Shown piece after piece: positions 63,325 to 64,000 of a DNA stretch of 64,000 nucleotides. The stretch comes from CAUPWF01 sp036656615 (GTDB taxonomy: Bacteria > Bacillota > Clostridia > Lachnospirales > Lachnospiraceae), in NCBI GenBank assembly GCA_036656615.1, contig JAVXHY010000009.1, positions 1 to 64,000 of the forward strand. The letters are read 5' to 3'. Under the pieces are notes generated by a model. It was given only the letters and a program-made list of their open reading frames with translations, had not been told where the DNA came from and made no database searches. Position numbers and translations under genes: made by a program. Position 1 is the stretch's first letter. The number at the start of each line of letters is the position of its first letter.

Positions 63325-64000
63325 TCACCAAAAAATACTGGACATAAAACAACTGGAGCAAACCTATTCACAAGCAGCTATACAATGTGGGGTTACTCTT
63401 TGGATGCTTGATTTTGCCAGTAAGACAATTTATAACTTTAATAATGCCACCCGTATTACTGCTTTTGATCATATTTCTATTATTGAACATATACCGGAAG
63501 TTTTTCTGTGGCCGGATAGTCCGTTACACCCAGAAGATGCACCAGCACTTCTTGAAATGTATAAGAAGGTTTTCGACGGGGAAAAATCAGCAAAAAGTAT
63601 AGGGCGTTGGTGGAATGAAGATCATAAGGTTTGGTGGTGGTATGAGATTTCCTATTCTACCATGTTTGACAGTAATGGGAAACCAATGAAAGCAATTGGT
63701 ACAGCCATTGATATAACAGAGCGTATTAGACTAGAAGAGCGATATCATGAAGAAAAGGAATGGAGAAAGATACATAATCAGGATGTAATCGGTTCTTTCA
63801 AGATGAATCTTACTAAAAATATCTGCGAGGATTGTCAAAGTAATGATCCAGTAGTTTTGAGTTTCCAGGGAGATGGAACCGTGGATGGATTTTTCCAACT
63901 GGAATATGCCACCCACATGGATGCAGATGATTTGATCAAGTATAAAGCCGTATTTAATAGAGAACATTTAATTAAAATATATCATGAAGGAAAAATTAGT
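63311..64000 (+). CDS. PAS-containing signalling protein, cut by window end
   Basis: An open frame of 230 codons without stop that runs to the last base. It starts at ATG 63311, inside the end of the previous gene, suggesting translational coupling. Residues 30-135 form a PAS domain (V-T-L-W-M-L-D-F near 28-35, W-W-W-Y-E-I-S-Y-S near 108-116, G-T-A-I-D-I-T-E-R near 130), then a segment S-F-K-M-N-L-T-K-N that in this type of protein precedes another PAS. In related organisms such starts belong to hybrid GGDEF-EAL or kinase proteins; the catalytic part is beyond the window. Confidence 0.75.
   Translation, partial: MDKYDHQKILDIKQLEQTYSQAAIQCGVTLWMLDFASKTIYNFNNATRITAFDHISIIEHIPEVFLWPDSPLHPEDAPALLEMYKKVFDGEKSAKSIGRWWNEDHKVWWWYEISYSTMFDSNGKPMKAIGTAIDITERIRLEERYHEEKEWRKIHNQDVIGSFKMNLTKNICEDCQSNDPVVLSFQGDGTVDGFFQLEYATHMDADDLIKYKAVFNREHLIKIYHEGKIS

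Overview
The window comes from a low-GC, Gram-positive, anaerobic, probably spore-forming Clostridia member, most likely a Lachnospiraceae-type gut or soil bacterium. Evidence: strong AGGAGG ribosome binding sites throughout, a selenocysteine-containing betaine reductase component (Stickland-type metabolism), an M-box-controlled Mg2+ ATPase, an AraC-free set of TetR/HxlR/GntR regulators, an exceptional number of GGDEF/EAL proteins, and a surface protein preceded by a mother-cell-type promoter. No rRNA, tRNA, CRISPR array or intact insertion sequence was seen.

Layout. (1) 1-2.7 kb: small accessory genes (NERD protein, a gutted tyrosine phosphatase, an acetyltransferase, an XRE regulator). (2) 2.8-7.9 kb: a TetR regulator divergent from a betaine reduction unit, grdI, grdH (in-frame UGA read as selenocysteine, with a SECIS hairpin) and a BCCT betaine importer; two TetR-type operators straddle its promoter. 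(3) 8-18 kb: metallo-beta-lactamase-fold protein, an ABC pair, a MATE exporter, a flavin-binding protein, and a lantibiotic-protection ABC transporter with its two-component system. (4) 18-21.3 kb, minus strand: Mg2+ P-type ATPase behind promoter, M-box riboswitch, terminator and a previously unlisted 34-codon leader ORF with an acidic/proline N-terminus. (5) 21.3-29.1 kb: AEC permease, VOC protein, PEBP-like protein, HxlR regulator, an ECF sigma factor with membrane protein and ABC transporter, an acetyltransferase and an ABC-F ATPase.

(6) 29.4-42 kb: a nine-gene, tightly spaced operon that looks like an exopolysaccharide/cell-surface polymer machine: membrane protein, processive GT2 synthase, a 1002-residue transmembrane scaffold (bactofilin-like beta-helix + BspA leucine-rich repeats + degenerate AlgX/DHHW domain), VTC-fold protein, DUF4956 membrane protein, CotH-type kinase, two secreted carbohydrate-active-looking proteins and UDP-GlcNAc 2-epimerase. 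I consider this the best candidate for an undescribed system. (7) 42-51.3 kb and 59.8-64 kb: six c-di-GMP turnover proteins (the last runs off the window), one behind a putative c-di-GMP-I riboswitch, plus a duplicated GntR regulator. They surround the polymer operon and plausibly control it or biofilm/motility decisions in general.

(8) 51.4-59.7 kb: a choice-of-anchor-A surface protein with a poly-Thr linker divergent from a glycosyltransferase (reminiscent of spore-surface glycoprotein/transferase pairs), a Bcp peroxiredoxin, a DbpA-type RNA helicase, a QueG-like iron-sulfur protein, and a fusion of a TetM-like ribosomal GTPase with a Rae1/YacP NYN endoribonuclease domain, the second notable candidate for new biology. 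All functional assignments come from motif recognition by eye; no database search was possible.
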